Assembly (NCBI GenBank): GCA_012840385.1
Contig: DULK01000079.1
Coordinates: forward strand, 1-50,606
Direction of reading: 5' to 3'
Source: Syntrophomonadaceae bacterium
GTDB taxonomy: Bacteria; Bacillota; DSM-12270; Thermacetogeniales; Thermacetogeniaceae
Length of the DNA stretch: 50,606 bases
Part shown: one piece after another, positions 43,943 through 50,606 of the stretch
Layout: every line of letters begins with the position of its first letter
Numbering within the stretch: position 1 is the first letter of the stretch
Notes under the pieces: generated by a model
Database searches by the model: none
What the model saw: the letters and a program-made list of their open reading frames with translations, nothing else
What the model was told of the DNA's origin: nothing
Program-made: the position numbers and the translations under genes

Positions 43943-44054
43943 AGAGGGCCTGAGGTGGCTGGAGCAGGCCTGGGAAGATCTGGAGCGAGCGACGGTTATT
44001 GCGTTCCCACGCGCTATCCCAACAGCCTCCATGAGAAAGGCGGGATCGCCGTGA
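43923..44054 (+). pseudogene. HEPN-domain protein, truncated
   Basis: MRKSLLEEGLRWLEQAWEDL, then ERATVIA, is the first helix of a HEPN RNase toxin; the R-x4-6-H active site is missing. Overlaps the end of the MNT gene, as usual for the pair. Ends in a junction with a second MNT start. Confidence 0.6.
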
Positions 44055-44178
44055 AATATCTGACTGCCGGCGAAAAAGAGGCGGTTGCCGAGCTGAAAGA
44101 GGCGCTGCGGGATGTGCTGGGGGACCGGCTGATGGGGCTTTACCTCTTCGGCTCCAAGGCAAGGGGGGATTACGATGC
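44051..44178 (+). pseudogene. Second MNT nucleotidyltransferase, truncated
   Basis: GTG start overlapping the HEPN stop. AVAELKEALRDVLGDRLMGL and YLFGSKARGDYD, then broken before the SDIDL aspartates at a join (about 44176) with an antisense VapC fragment. Confidence 0.65.
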
Positions 44179-44401
44179 ACTGTTCAAGAAACTTACGTAC
44201 AGCCTGTTCATTTTCTTGGGGACGGGCACTATTTGCTGCGCCATAAAGCAATTCCCCTAAAACGATTGCAGGTAAAAGGATGATATCTGCACCTTCTATA
44301 AAACTGCACACTTCGGGGACGCCTTCCCGGTAGGCGATAACAGCGTTGGTATCAACAGCTAACTTACCATTCTCCTTCAATCTTTTCGAACTCCTCATCA
44401 A
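44179..44401 (-). pseudogene. VapC toxin, N-terminal half
   Basis: KLAVDTNAVIAYREGVPEVC (first Asp), LLPAIVLGELLYGAANSARP (Glu), then ENEQAVRKFLEQ and a break into antisense nucleotidyltransferase sequence. Follows and overlaps the antitoxin at 44364-44582. The exact start is unclear; TTG at about 44383 with AAGGAG nearby is one choice. Lacks the C-terminal catalytic acids. Confidence 0.7.
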
Positions 44402-44582
44402 TAAGCTTCTGCATCTCTTCTGCTTCCTCGGAGGACAGCGTTCCTACCAGTTCACGTAAAGCTTTCTTTTTCGGATGAGGGCAAATAATCACCCATGTCC
44501 TCTCGTTTTTTTTCAGTCCTTTTATGGGCTTGAGAGGCTTCAATACATTGTCTTCATATATTACTTCGATTATCCGGTTCAT
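44364..44582 (-). CDS. AF2212-type (DUF104) antitoxin
   Basis: 72 residues; GGGAGG before ATG. RIIEVIYEDNVLKPLKPIKG is the AF2212-like beta-hairpin antitoxin motif, followed by an acidic helix (SSEEAEEMQKLIDEEFEKIE). The antitoxin is whole while its toxin is cut in half, the same pattern as at 11444 and 21950. Confidence 0.75.
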   Translation of the reverse strand: MNRIIEVIYEDNVLKPLKPIKGLKKNERTWVIICPHPKKKALRELVGTLSSEEAEEMQKLIDEEFEKIEGEW

Positions 44583-44611
44583 TTTCTCGCCTCCCTATAC
44601 AGATTTATTAA

Positions 44612-44790
44612 TTTAAGAAGAAATCCATTTTTCTCAAAGATACCACATTACTAAATCCATGTAAATTTTTTGGATCAGGAAAATCGCAGTTTCGATAAGC
44701 AGGAGAATGGCATCCCCGAGCAAAAAATCATTGAAAATTAAGAACTTCCACTTGCTTGCTGCTTCAGCTTCGCGAACTTCTGCCCCAGGG
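44612..44790 (+). repeat. Dispersed repeat B, copy 3
   Basis: AAGAAATCCATTTTTCTCAA, ACATTACTAAATCCATGTAA, AAAATCGCAGTTTCGATAAG, GGCATCCCCGAG and CTTGCTGCTTCAGCTTCGCG, in the same order as copy 2. Confidence 0.75.
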
Positions 44791-44954
44791 TGAGGTTGTG
44801 GAAAAACAGGATTCTGCATTGGCTCCCGGAAAAACCCAAACAACGCTAACCCCCCAATTGATTTCCTTATCCCAGCGGCTCCCGCGGTTCCAGGAGGATG
44901 GAACAACCCGGCCGCAGGCAATAGCAAGGAGGGTGCCGCCAGATCCCTTCATTC

Positions 44955-45063
44955 GAGGAGGTCCTCTACAAGGTGCGCCCCACCCGGAAGGCGTATGGCT
45001 GTTTCGAGAGCACCGACATCGGGATCTACGGCACCTGCCGCCACCAGGCATCCTACCCCGGTA
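44955..45063 (+). pseudogene. DUF1848-type relic 2
   Basis: Reads EEVLYKVRPTRKAYGCFEST, DIGIYGTCRHQASYPG; same cysteine-cluster region as relic 1, with C-x-x-C already lost. Lies just after repeat B copy 3, whereas relic 1 lies just before copy 2. Confidence 0.55.
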
Positions 45064-45130
45064 CCTTAAGCTCCTATCCGCTAAATTGTGGGCATAATAT
45101 CAAGATCCAAAAAATTTCTGTGAATCAGCA

Positions 45131-45172
45131 CAAAAGGTAGGAAAATCCTGCCTTTTGTCGAATCCCAAATTT
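45131..45172 (+). repeat. Dispersed repeat A core, copy 4
   Basis: GTAGGAAAATCCTGCCTTTT then GTCGAAT. It contains a small inverted repeat (AGGAAAATCCT) and matches the AGGAA-CC-TTTTGTxGAAT core of copies 2 and 3. Confidence 0.5.
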
Positions 45173-45270
45173 AAAACTAAATTCTAAGAACTATAAGACC
45201 TCGTGTCCGAAAATAAAAATTGTACTCCGTTCGAGAGTCAAATTGTTTACCAAGGAGTAAAATCGTTTGA

Positions 45271-46413
45271 ATGAGGAAAAAGCAGGTCACCGTCATAATT
45301 ACTTCTCTTAGTTTAACTGTACTTCTTCTCATTCTTCTTTTATATCACAATAATTGGCTTGTCGGTGCCGTTAAGAGGCAGGCAGAAGACGTGCTGGCCA
45401 GCGTGATCACCACCGTTTTAGTATCAGCTGGAAGCGGCGCGGTAATCTGGCTCCGCAGGTATTATAAGCAGCGCAGGCAGCTCCGGCTGCCGTACCACCT
45501 CGAGTTCAGGATAGGCAGGTGGACACCCTCCGTTCCTTTTATTCTGGCCGATGGAGTGGATCTCGATAAGCCCCGGCGCCTGTCACCTGCCGAGATTCAC
45601 TGCAAGGAGGTCGAATCCCGTTTTAAATTTCCCTCTGACCTGCTGCCTTACCGGGAGAAGATCGTTGAGGCCTACAGCAGAGAGGGGTTTTTAAGGCTTA
45701 CCGATGGACAGATCGTCAGGCTGGAATCGTTTACTTTGGTGTTCCCTCGCAATGATGAGCCGCCCGAATGGATTTTATCCTTCAGTCCGCTCTCGTATTT
45801 TGACTTCATCTGCACAAACCTGGCCCTCACCCCTACGTTTAAGCCCGTTGTTCTGCCTGCGCCTGTTCTGGATGTGCTCAACAAACACCGGGCGGATGTC
45901 GGCCAAAAGATGACCTTTAAAGAGGTGCTGGATTGCTCTCACCTGGGCAACGGGCTGACCCTGCACCTGAACGTGGTTGACGCGGATAACAAGCTGCTCG
46001 TCGGGCGCCGCCCCAAAGACCTCCCGATTTACGGCGGCAAGCTGGTTACCTCTGTCACCGGTGCCGTGAGCTGGAACGACCGGAGGTGTGAAGGGGTGCC
46101 GCCAGATCCTTTCCTGGCTGCCGTAAGGGAGGCCCGTGAGGAAACGGGTATCGTATTGAATAGGCGTCATGTTTTCTTCTACGCCCTGGGGATGCAGGCG
46201 GACCAGCGGCATCCCCTGCTGTTAGGTGCGGCCAGGCTGGAAGACAAGCTGGAGAATGTTCTCATAACCTGCCGGGATGCCTGGGAAAATGAGGTGTTTT
46301 ATTACCTGGACCTGGACGACCTGGATACCTGCGCCGCGGTTCTTGTTTACGGCGACTGGATACCTGCCAGCGCCGTCGCCGTGGCCTTATCTCTACTGGA
46401 CCGGCACGGCTAA
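45271..46413 (+). CDS. Membrane-anchored NUDIX-like protein
   Basis: 380 residues. Two N-terminal membrane segments (VTVIITSLSLTVLLLILLLY and DVLASVITTVLVSAGSGAVI), then a cytosolic domain. The C-terminal third contains AVREAREETGIVLNRRHVFF, the NUDIX helix with its REUxEExGI core; the spacing to the preceding glycine (VTGAVSWNDRRCEGVPPDPF) is longer than in the standard box. The two-membrane-segment plus NUDIX layout is reminiscent of nucleotide-signal-dependent membrane proteins in defence networks, but no cyclase or SLOG gene is adjacent. Intact, flanked by relics. Confidence 0.7.
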   Translation: MRKKQVTVIITSLSLTVLLLILLLYHNNWLVGAVKRQAEDVLASVITTVLVSAGSGAVIWLRRYYKQRRQLRLPYHLEFRIGRWTPSVPFILADGVDLDKPRRLSPAEIHCKEVESRFKFPSDLLPYREKIVEAYSREGFLRLTDGQIVRLESFTLVFPRNDEPPEWILSFSPLSYFDFICTNLALTPTFKPVVLPAPVLDVLNKHRADVGQKMTFKEVLDCSHLGNGLTLHLNVVDADNKLLVGRRPKDLPIYGGKLVTSVTGAVSWNDRRCEGVPPDPFLAAVREAREETGIVLNRRHVFFYALGMQADQRHPLLLGAARLEDKLENVLITCRDAWENEVFYYLDLDDLDTCAAVLVYGDWIPASAVAVALSLLDRHG

Positions 46414-47009
46414 AAAAGCATTGAGGATGCCCTCAACCGGGCTGATCAGAGGAAGTTCAGGTCGTGGCTTTCGAGGACACCCTGGCACCGGCGGAAAAGA
46501 TGGTCTTTGCTAGCTTAAAAAGGAGTGAAGAAGGGCTTCGCGCGGCTTGCCCGCTGGGTTGGAGTTCCTGGAGCTTCCCGAGCGTGAGAAGATCCAGCTT
46601 GCGGAGCACCTTGCGGATAGGACATACAACACCTGACGCCACCACTGTCTCTATTTCTACGGCGGCAACTGTTTTCCGCTCCCTGCTTTGGAAAGGCATC
46701 TCTTCTCGGAATAACAAGCCCATCGATGAAGTCAGGAAGAAATGCGCTGATTCCTGAGCACACTCGCCCGTGAGTTCAGTGTATCAACTCTCATTTTGCT
46801 TACCAAATACCGATCGGTGCTGTATTTTTAAAATCCCAGATTGCTTTTTTGTTTATATTTTAAAAAATGTTGAGGCGGAAAATTTTTGAGAATTAAAAGA
46901 AATCGGCAGGAAGTTCCAGCTTTTTGACGAATTTCTAAAGAGCATAAAAACGATAGTTTGCAAGCTCTGCCCAGTGCTTAATCCGGGGTCCGGAGGAGGA
47001 CTCTCTTTC
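46414..47009. other. Relic zone with DUF1848-type scrap 3 and repeat A core
   Basis: Plus strand 46545-46690 reads LEFLELPEREKIQLAEHLA, then ADRTYNT, stop, RHHCLYFYGGN, corresponding to the same YNTC..CxYCY region as the other DUF1848 relics. A repeat A core lies at 46896-46937 (GGCAGGAAGTTCCAGCTTTT, then TGACGAAT). No complete gene. Confidence 0.45.
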
Positions 47010-47073
47010 TTTAAAACGGCAGTTGTCATTATGGCTGGCGGCTCCGGCGAGAGGCTCTGACCATACAGCAGAG
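47010..47073 (+). pseudogene. manC-type nucleotidyltransferase N-terminal scrap
   Basis: FKTAVVIMAGGSGERL, then TGA where WP is expected, then PYSR. AGGSGER is the nucleotide-binding motif of mannose-1-phosphate guanylyltransferase. The remaining 330 residues are deleted and manB follows directly. Confidence 0.65.
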
Positions 47074-48456
47074 TTGGTTAATCTTAACCGGCAGATATTC
47101 CGCCAGTACAACGTTCGCGGCTACGCAGAGCGGGATTTCCCGGATGAAAAGATTTGGCTTTTGGGCCGGGCCTTTGGCACTTATGTCCGGGAGTGTGGGA
47201 TTTCAAAGACGCTGGTGGGGCGGGACAGCCGCCTCAGCTCGGAGAGGCTGCGCGGTGTTTTGCAGCAGGGCTGATTATCACCGGGTGTATGGTCATCGAT
47301 ATCGGTCTTGTGGCAACCCCGGTTCTTTACTACACCATGTTGCACTGCGGCATTAAAGGAGGGGCGATGATCACCGGCAGCCACAACCCTCCCGATGAGA
47401 ACGGTTTTAAGCTGGCCTGCGGTGAAGGGACGCTCTACAGGGAAGAGATCTTAAAGTTAAAAGAAATGGCAGAAACCGGAAGGTTCAAATCGGGGAAAGG
47501 CAGAATGGAAAGTAAGGGTATAGAAGCCCCATATCTCGCCATGCTCCAGGAGAAGATCAAGCTGGGCCCGCGCAGGTTAAAAGTTACCGTGGACTGCGGC
47601 AACGGAACTGCCTCTCTTTTTGCCGAGATGATCTTAAGGGCCTGAGGGTGTGAGGTAATCCCCCTTAACTGTGAATCAGATCCCCGCCTTACCCAACCAT
47701 CACCTGGACCCTGTGGTTGCCGCCAATTTGGAAGATCTGAAGGAGGCGGTTTTGGAGGACGGGGCTGACCTGGGTGTGGCTTACGATGGTGATGCCGATA
47801 GGATCGGTGTGATTGACGAAAAAGGAGATATCATCTGGGGAGATCTGTTGATGTGCCTCTTCTGGCGGGAGATTCTGGCCCGCCACCCGGGGGCTTTGGC
47901 GATCGTCGAGGTCAAGTGCTCCCAGGCGCTGGTCGACGAGGTAGTCCGCCTGGGAGGGAGGCCGTTCTTCTATAAAACAGGCCACTCTCTGATCAAGGCC
48001 AAAATGAGGGAGACGGGAGCGGTTTTTGCCGGAGAGATGTCCGGCCACATGTTCTTCGCCGACGAGTACTTTGGCTTTGACGATGCCTTCTACGCTACAG
48101 GAAGGCTGTTGAGAATATTATCCAATACACCCAAGACGCTCTCACAGCTTCTAGAAGATGTGCCCAGGTATTATGCTACTCCGGAAATACGCATCCCCTG
48201 CCCCGATGAGGATAAATTCGAAGTGGTGGAGCGCCTGAAGGAAGAGTTTCGCCGGGAATATGAAGTTGTTGATGTAGACGGGGTGAGGGTAATTTTTCCC
48301 GAAGGCTGGGGCCTGGTGCGCGCCTCCAACACCCAGCCTGTGCTCGTGGCGAGGTGCGAAGCAAAAACCCCGGAAGGGCTTAGTGAAATCTGCAGCATCG
48401 TCAAAGAAGCCGTTGCCCGGCATCCGGAAGCAGGGGATTTCGATTGGGAGTATTAG
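47074..48456 (+). pseudogene. manB: Phosphomannomutase/phosphoglucomutase, multiply frameshifted
   Basis: All four domains of a ManB/AlgC-type mutase are recognisable: FRQYNVRGYAERDF, GGAMITGSHNPPDENGFKL (catalytic Ser), VAYDGDADRIGV (metal loop), GEMSGHMFF (sugar loop) and RASNTQPVLVARCEA (phosphate loop). A one-base loss at about 47272 breaks LRGVLQQG from LIITGCMVID. An in-frame TGA at 47643-47645 interrupts ILRA-GCEVIPLNC, and another shift lies near 47682 before PNHHLDP. The 3' part from 47671 is open for 261 codons. It would have supplied Man-1-P or Glc-1-P. Confidence 0.88.
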
Positions 48457-48553
48457 GGTTAAGCCGGTAAATATGGTTAAGCAGAAATGTACGGGTTGAC
48501 CAAGTGGTGTTGTGGGCATTGTCAAAAAAACTCGGATGGAGAAGGAGAGCCCG

Positions 48554-48889
48554 GTGAAGGTTTTGATTACAGGTGCCGCAGGATTCATAGGGGGTAATTT
48601 CACAAGGTACATTCTGCGGAATCAGCCTGATTGGCACCTCACTAACCTGGATAAGCTGACATATCCGGGGAACCTTGAAAACCTGTGAGATATCGAGGGA
48701 AATTCGCGATACGCGTTTATCAAGGAAGATATTGCCGGTCGCGGGCTGGTAGATGCTCTTGTTCAGGGAGAATCGAAATTTGATGTAGTAGTTAACCTTG
48801 CAACGGAATCGCACGTGGACCGAAGCATTCTTGACCCCGCTTCGTTTATTGACACTAATATCAATGGTACGCAGGTGCTGCTCACCTGA
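48554..48889 (+). pseudogene. rmlB: dTDP-glucose 4,6-dehydratase, N-terminal fragment
   Basis: GTG after [26 protein letters not shown] (NAD-binding), [13 protein letters not shown], an in-frame TGA at the usual Arg codon (CGA to TGA), then FDVVVNLATESHVDRSILDP and FIDTNINGTQVLL before a second TGA. About one third of the family length (about 340). The catalytic Tyr-Lys region is missing. Confidence 0.88.
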
Positions 48890-48995
48890 ACGGTAGGTTA
48901 CCTCCTAGACATGGCAATCGGTGATTCAAAGTTACTTGTAGATTGAGAGAAACGAAGGGAATGACCTTATAGAGAATATAAAAGGGGCTGATAGG

Positions 48996-49781
48996 ATGGA
49001 TCTCTCCAAATACAAGGTTATAATTCTAGCTGGTGGTTTCGGGACCAGATTAGCCGAAGAGACCACAGTGAGACCCAAGCCTATGGTAGAGGTTGGGGGA
49101 CGCCCAATCCTCTGGCACATAATGAAGATATACTTTCATTACGGTCTCAGAAATTTCATAATTGCCCTAGGCTATAAAGGAGAAGTCATCAAGAATTATT
49201 TCCTCAATTATTGTGCGCTGAATAGTGATATCATGATTGATTTGGCCAAGGGAAATGTGACTCTTATGAATGGAGCAGCAGAGCCATGGAATGTGACACT
49301 TGTGGATACCGGTATGGGAACGCAAACTGGTGGGCGGATTCTAAGACTGCGAAAGCATGTTGAAGGGGATCCATTCTTCTTCGCTACATATGGTGATGGG
49401 GTAGCCAACATAGATATTAGGCGTCAGATTGAGGAATACCGGGCTGCTGGATGTCCTTGTATGCTTACTGCTGTGCGACCTCCATCAAGGTTTGGAGCAC
49501 TTGAATTGGAACACGGAAAGGTCAAAAGTTTCACAGAGAAGCCTCAGGCCGGAGAGGGGTGGATCAACGGGGGATTCTTCATATTCTCAAACCGGCTGTT
49601 TGACTTCCTCAAAGACGATGAAACCATCTTGGAGAGAGAGCCCCTTGAGTCGTTAGCTGCTGGAGGGGAACTGTCTGCATATATGCATGAGGGGTTCTGG
49701 CACCCTATGGATACCATGAGGGATGTGAAGAGGCTAAACGAGCTTTGGGAAAAAGGAGAGGCACCATGGAAGGTATGGTAG
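48996..49781 (+). CDS. rfbF: Glucose-1-phosphate cytidylyltransferase
   Basis: 261 residues, full length. ILAGGFGTRLAEETTVRPKP is the nucleotidyltransferase motif with the RfbF-specific ETxxRPKPM; WHIMKIYFHYGLRNFIIALG, TYGDGVANIDI, and FMHEGFWHPMDTMRD-like YMHEGFWHPMDTMRDVKRLN near the C-terminus are diagnostic. Makes CDP-glucose for 3,6-dideoxy or related sugars. Overlaps rfbG by 16 bases. Intact, in contrast to the three relics before it. Confidence 0.95.
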   Translation: MDLSKYKVIILAGGFGTRLAEETTVRPKPMVEVGGRPILWHIMKIYFHYGLRNFIIALGYKGEVIKNYFLNYCALNSDIMIDLAKGNVTLMNGAAEPWNVTLVDTGMGTQTGGRILRLRKHVEGDPFFFATYGDGVANIDIRRQIEEYRAAGCPCMLTAVRPPSRFGALELEHGKVKSFTEKPQAGEGWINGGFFIFSNRLFDFLKDDETILEREPLESLAAGGELSAYMHEGFWHPMDTMRDVKRLNELWEKGEAPWKVW

Positions 49782-50606
49782 ATGTAGCTACTTCTCATAG
49801 ATGGCTGAAGGGAAAGCGAGTATTTGTGACCGGAGGAACCGGGCTGGTTGGATCTTGGCTCTTGGATGCCCTTGTTCGTATTGGCGCCGATGTAGTGGCT
49901 CTCCTACGTGATGAGGTTCCGAGTTCCGTTGCAATAACCTCAGGGACCCTTGGCAAGGTGGTACGTGCTAGAGGGGAACTTGAGAGTTTCCCACAGCTTT
50001 GTAGGATTATCGCGGAGTATCAGCCTGAAGTAATCTTTCATCTCGGGGCGCAGACTCAGGTGGGGATTGCACGCAATTACCCTTTGGGGACGCTAGAGGC
50101 CAATGTACGGGGGACATGGAACCTATTAGAGGCGCTTAGAGTCTATGGGAGTAATGTAAATGCTGTAGTAGTTGCATCTAGCGACAAGGCTTATGGAGAG
50201 AGCGAATACCTCCCATATAAAGAGACTCATCCTTTGAGGGGTACATATCCATATGACGTATCTAAGAGCTGTGTTGACCTGATTTCAAGAAGTTATGCCA
50301 TAACGTATGATATTCCGATTGTTATTGCACGATGCGGTAACATATATGGCGGTGGGGATCTTAATTTTGAACGGATCGTTCCGGGAACTATTCGTGATGT
50401 CCTCGCCGGGAAAAGGCCCGTGATTCGGAGTGACGGCAAGTACGTTCGGGACTATATATACGTGAAGGATGTAGTCGGTGCGTATTTGACGTTGGGTCGC
50501 GCAGTGATTGAGGACCCTTCTTTGAAGGGGGAAGCTTTTAACTTTGGACTTGACAAACCAGTAACAGTCCTGGAACTTGTAAACATCATATTAAGGCTCA
50601 TGAAAA
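49766..50606 (+). CDS. rfbG: CDP-glucose 4,6-dehydratase-like epimerase, cut by window end
   Basis: 280 codons to the window edge without a stop. ATG at 49766 with AAGGAGAG upstream. RVFVTGGTGLVGSWLLDALV (NAD-binding), FHLGAQTQVGIARNYPLGTL, catalytic SSDKAYGES and YDVSKSCVDL (YxxxK). Extended SDR of the RfbG type; it dehydrates the CDP-glucose made by RfbF. Some NDP-sugar epimerases look similar, so the exact reaction is inferred from the coupling with rfbF. Confidence 0.85.
   Translation, partial: MEGMVDVATSHRWLKGKRVFVTGGTGLVGSWLLDALVRIGADVVALLRDEVPSSVAITSGTLGKVVRARGELESFPQLCRIIAEYQPEVIFHLGAQTQVGIARNYPLGTLEANVRGTWNLLEALRVYGSNVNAVVVASSDKAYGESEYLPYKETHPLRGTYPYDVSKSCVDLISRSYAITYDIPIVIARCGNIYGGGDLNFERIVPGTIRDVLAGKRPVIRSDGKYVRDYIYVKDVVGAYLTLGRAVIEDPSLKGEAFNFGLDKPVTVLELVNIILRLMK

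Noticed and set aside
47643-48690. In-frame TGA codons as selenocysteine or recoding
   Set aside because: They fall at non-catalytic Leu/Arg/Trp positions in genes that also carry frameshifts or truncations, and no SECIS-like hairpin follows; ordinary decay explains them.

Overview
The window looks like a chromosomal segment of an anaerobic, spore-forming Firmicute of the Peptococcaceae/Desulfotomaculum type. This is inferred from gene content: a flagellin, a FliD-like cap protein, a GerMN-domain lipoprotein, stalk-type copper-amine-oxidase-like domains, an SLH remnant, many AAGGAGG-type ribosome sites, and a mixed GC background with AT-rich imported islands. No rRNA, tRNA or CRISPR array was recognised.

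Layout. 1-2.4 kb: a truncated MBL-fold protein and flagellin. 2.4-8.4 kb: a debris zone (GmrSD/DUF262 relic, DUF6166-like protein, HNH protein with a probable frameshift, two hypothetical genes under a promoter with a built-in palindrome, and a partial copy of a BrnA antitoxin). 8.7-11.0 kb: FliD-like protein and a secreted stalk-domain protein. 11.1-12.9 kb: a graveyard of IS21, VapBC and DUF433/DUF5615 pieces. 12.9-15.9 kb: an IS1634-type transposase fragment followed by a compact AT-rich four-gene operon (small acceptor-like protein, PfkB-NDT fusion, QueC-like PP-loop enzyme, NUDIX). I consider this the best candidate for an undescribed nucleobase-based system. 16.2-24.1 kb: flippase fragments and six toxin-antitoxin loci in various states (BrnTA, VapBC, HicAB). 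24.3-29.3 kb: an orphan DEAD/DEAH helicase and a TPR protein. 30.2-34.1 kb: an island with zinc-ribbon/FxLYD, two PD-(D/E)XK-like, coiled-coil and HhH-type genes. 34.2-38.1 kb: a 15-residue-repeat ORF, then Wzz-like and CapD/PglF-like polysaccharide genes. 38.6-43.4 kb: a three-gene Lamassu-Sir2-like defence operon. 43.6-46.7 kb: decayed MNT/HEPN and VapBC pieces, a 2TM-NUDIX protein and DUF1848-type relics. 47.0-50.6 kb: decayed manC/manB/rmlB followed by intact rfbF and a start of rfbG (CDP-sugar synthesis), cut by the window end.

Common thread: this is a recombination-prone accessory region between surface-structure loci (flagellum, polysaccharide export, sugar nucleotides). The same 3' end of a flippase gene recurs five times within 16 kb, always on the minus strand, next to toxin-antitoxin genes. 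Two further families of dispersed intergenic repeats and three DUF1848-type relics occur between 20 and 47 kb. Many genes carry one-base indels, in-frame stops or clean truncations, so the complete genes (the QueC/PfkB-NDT operon, Lamassu-like operon, HicAB, BrnTA, VapBC at 20.1 kb, helicase, rfbFG) stand out as probably maintained by selection. All function calls rest on reading motifs by eye; no database search was possible.
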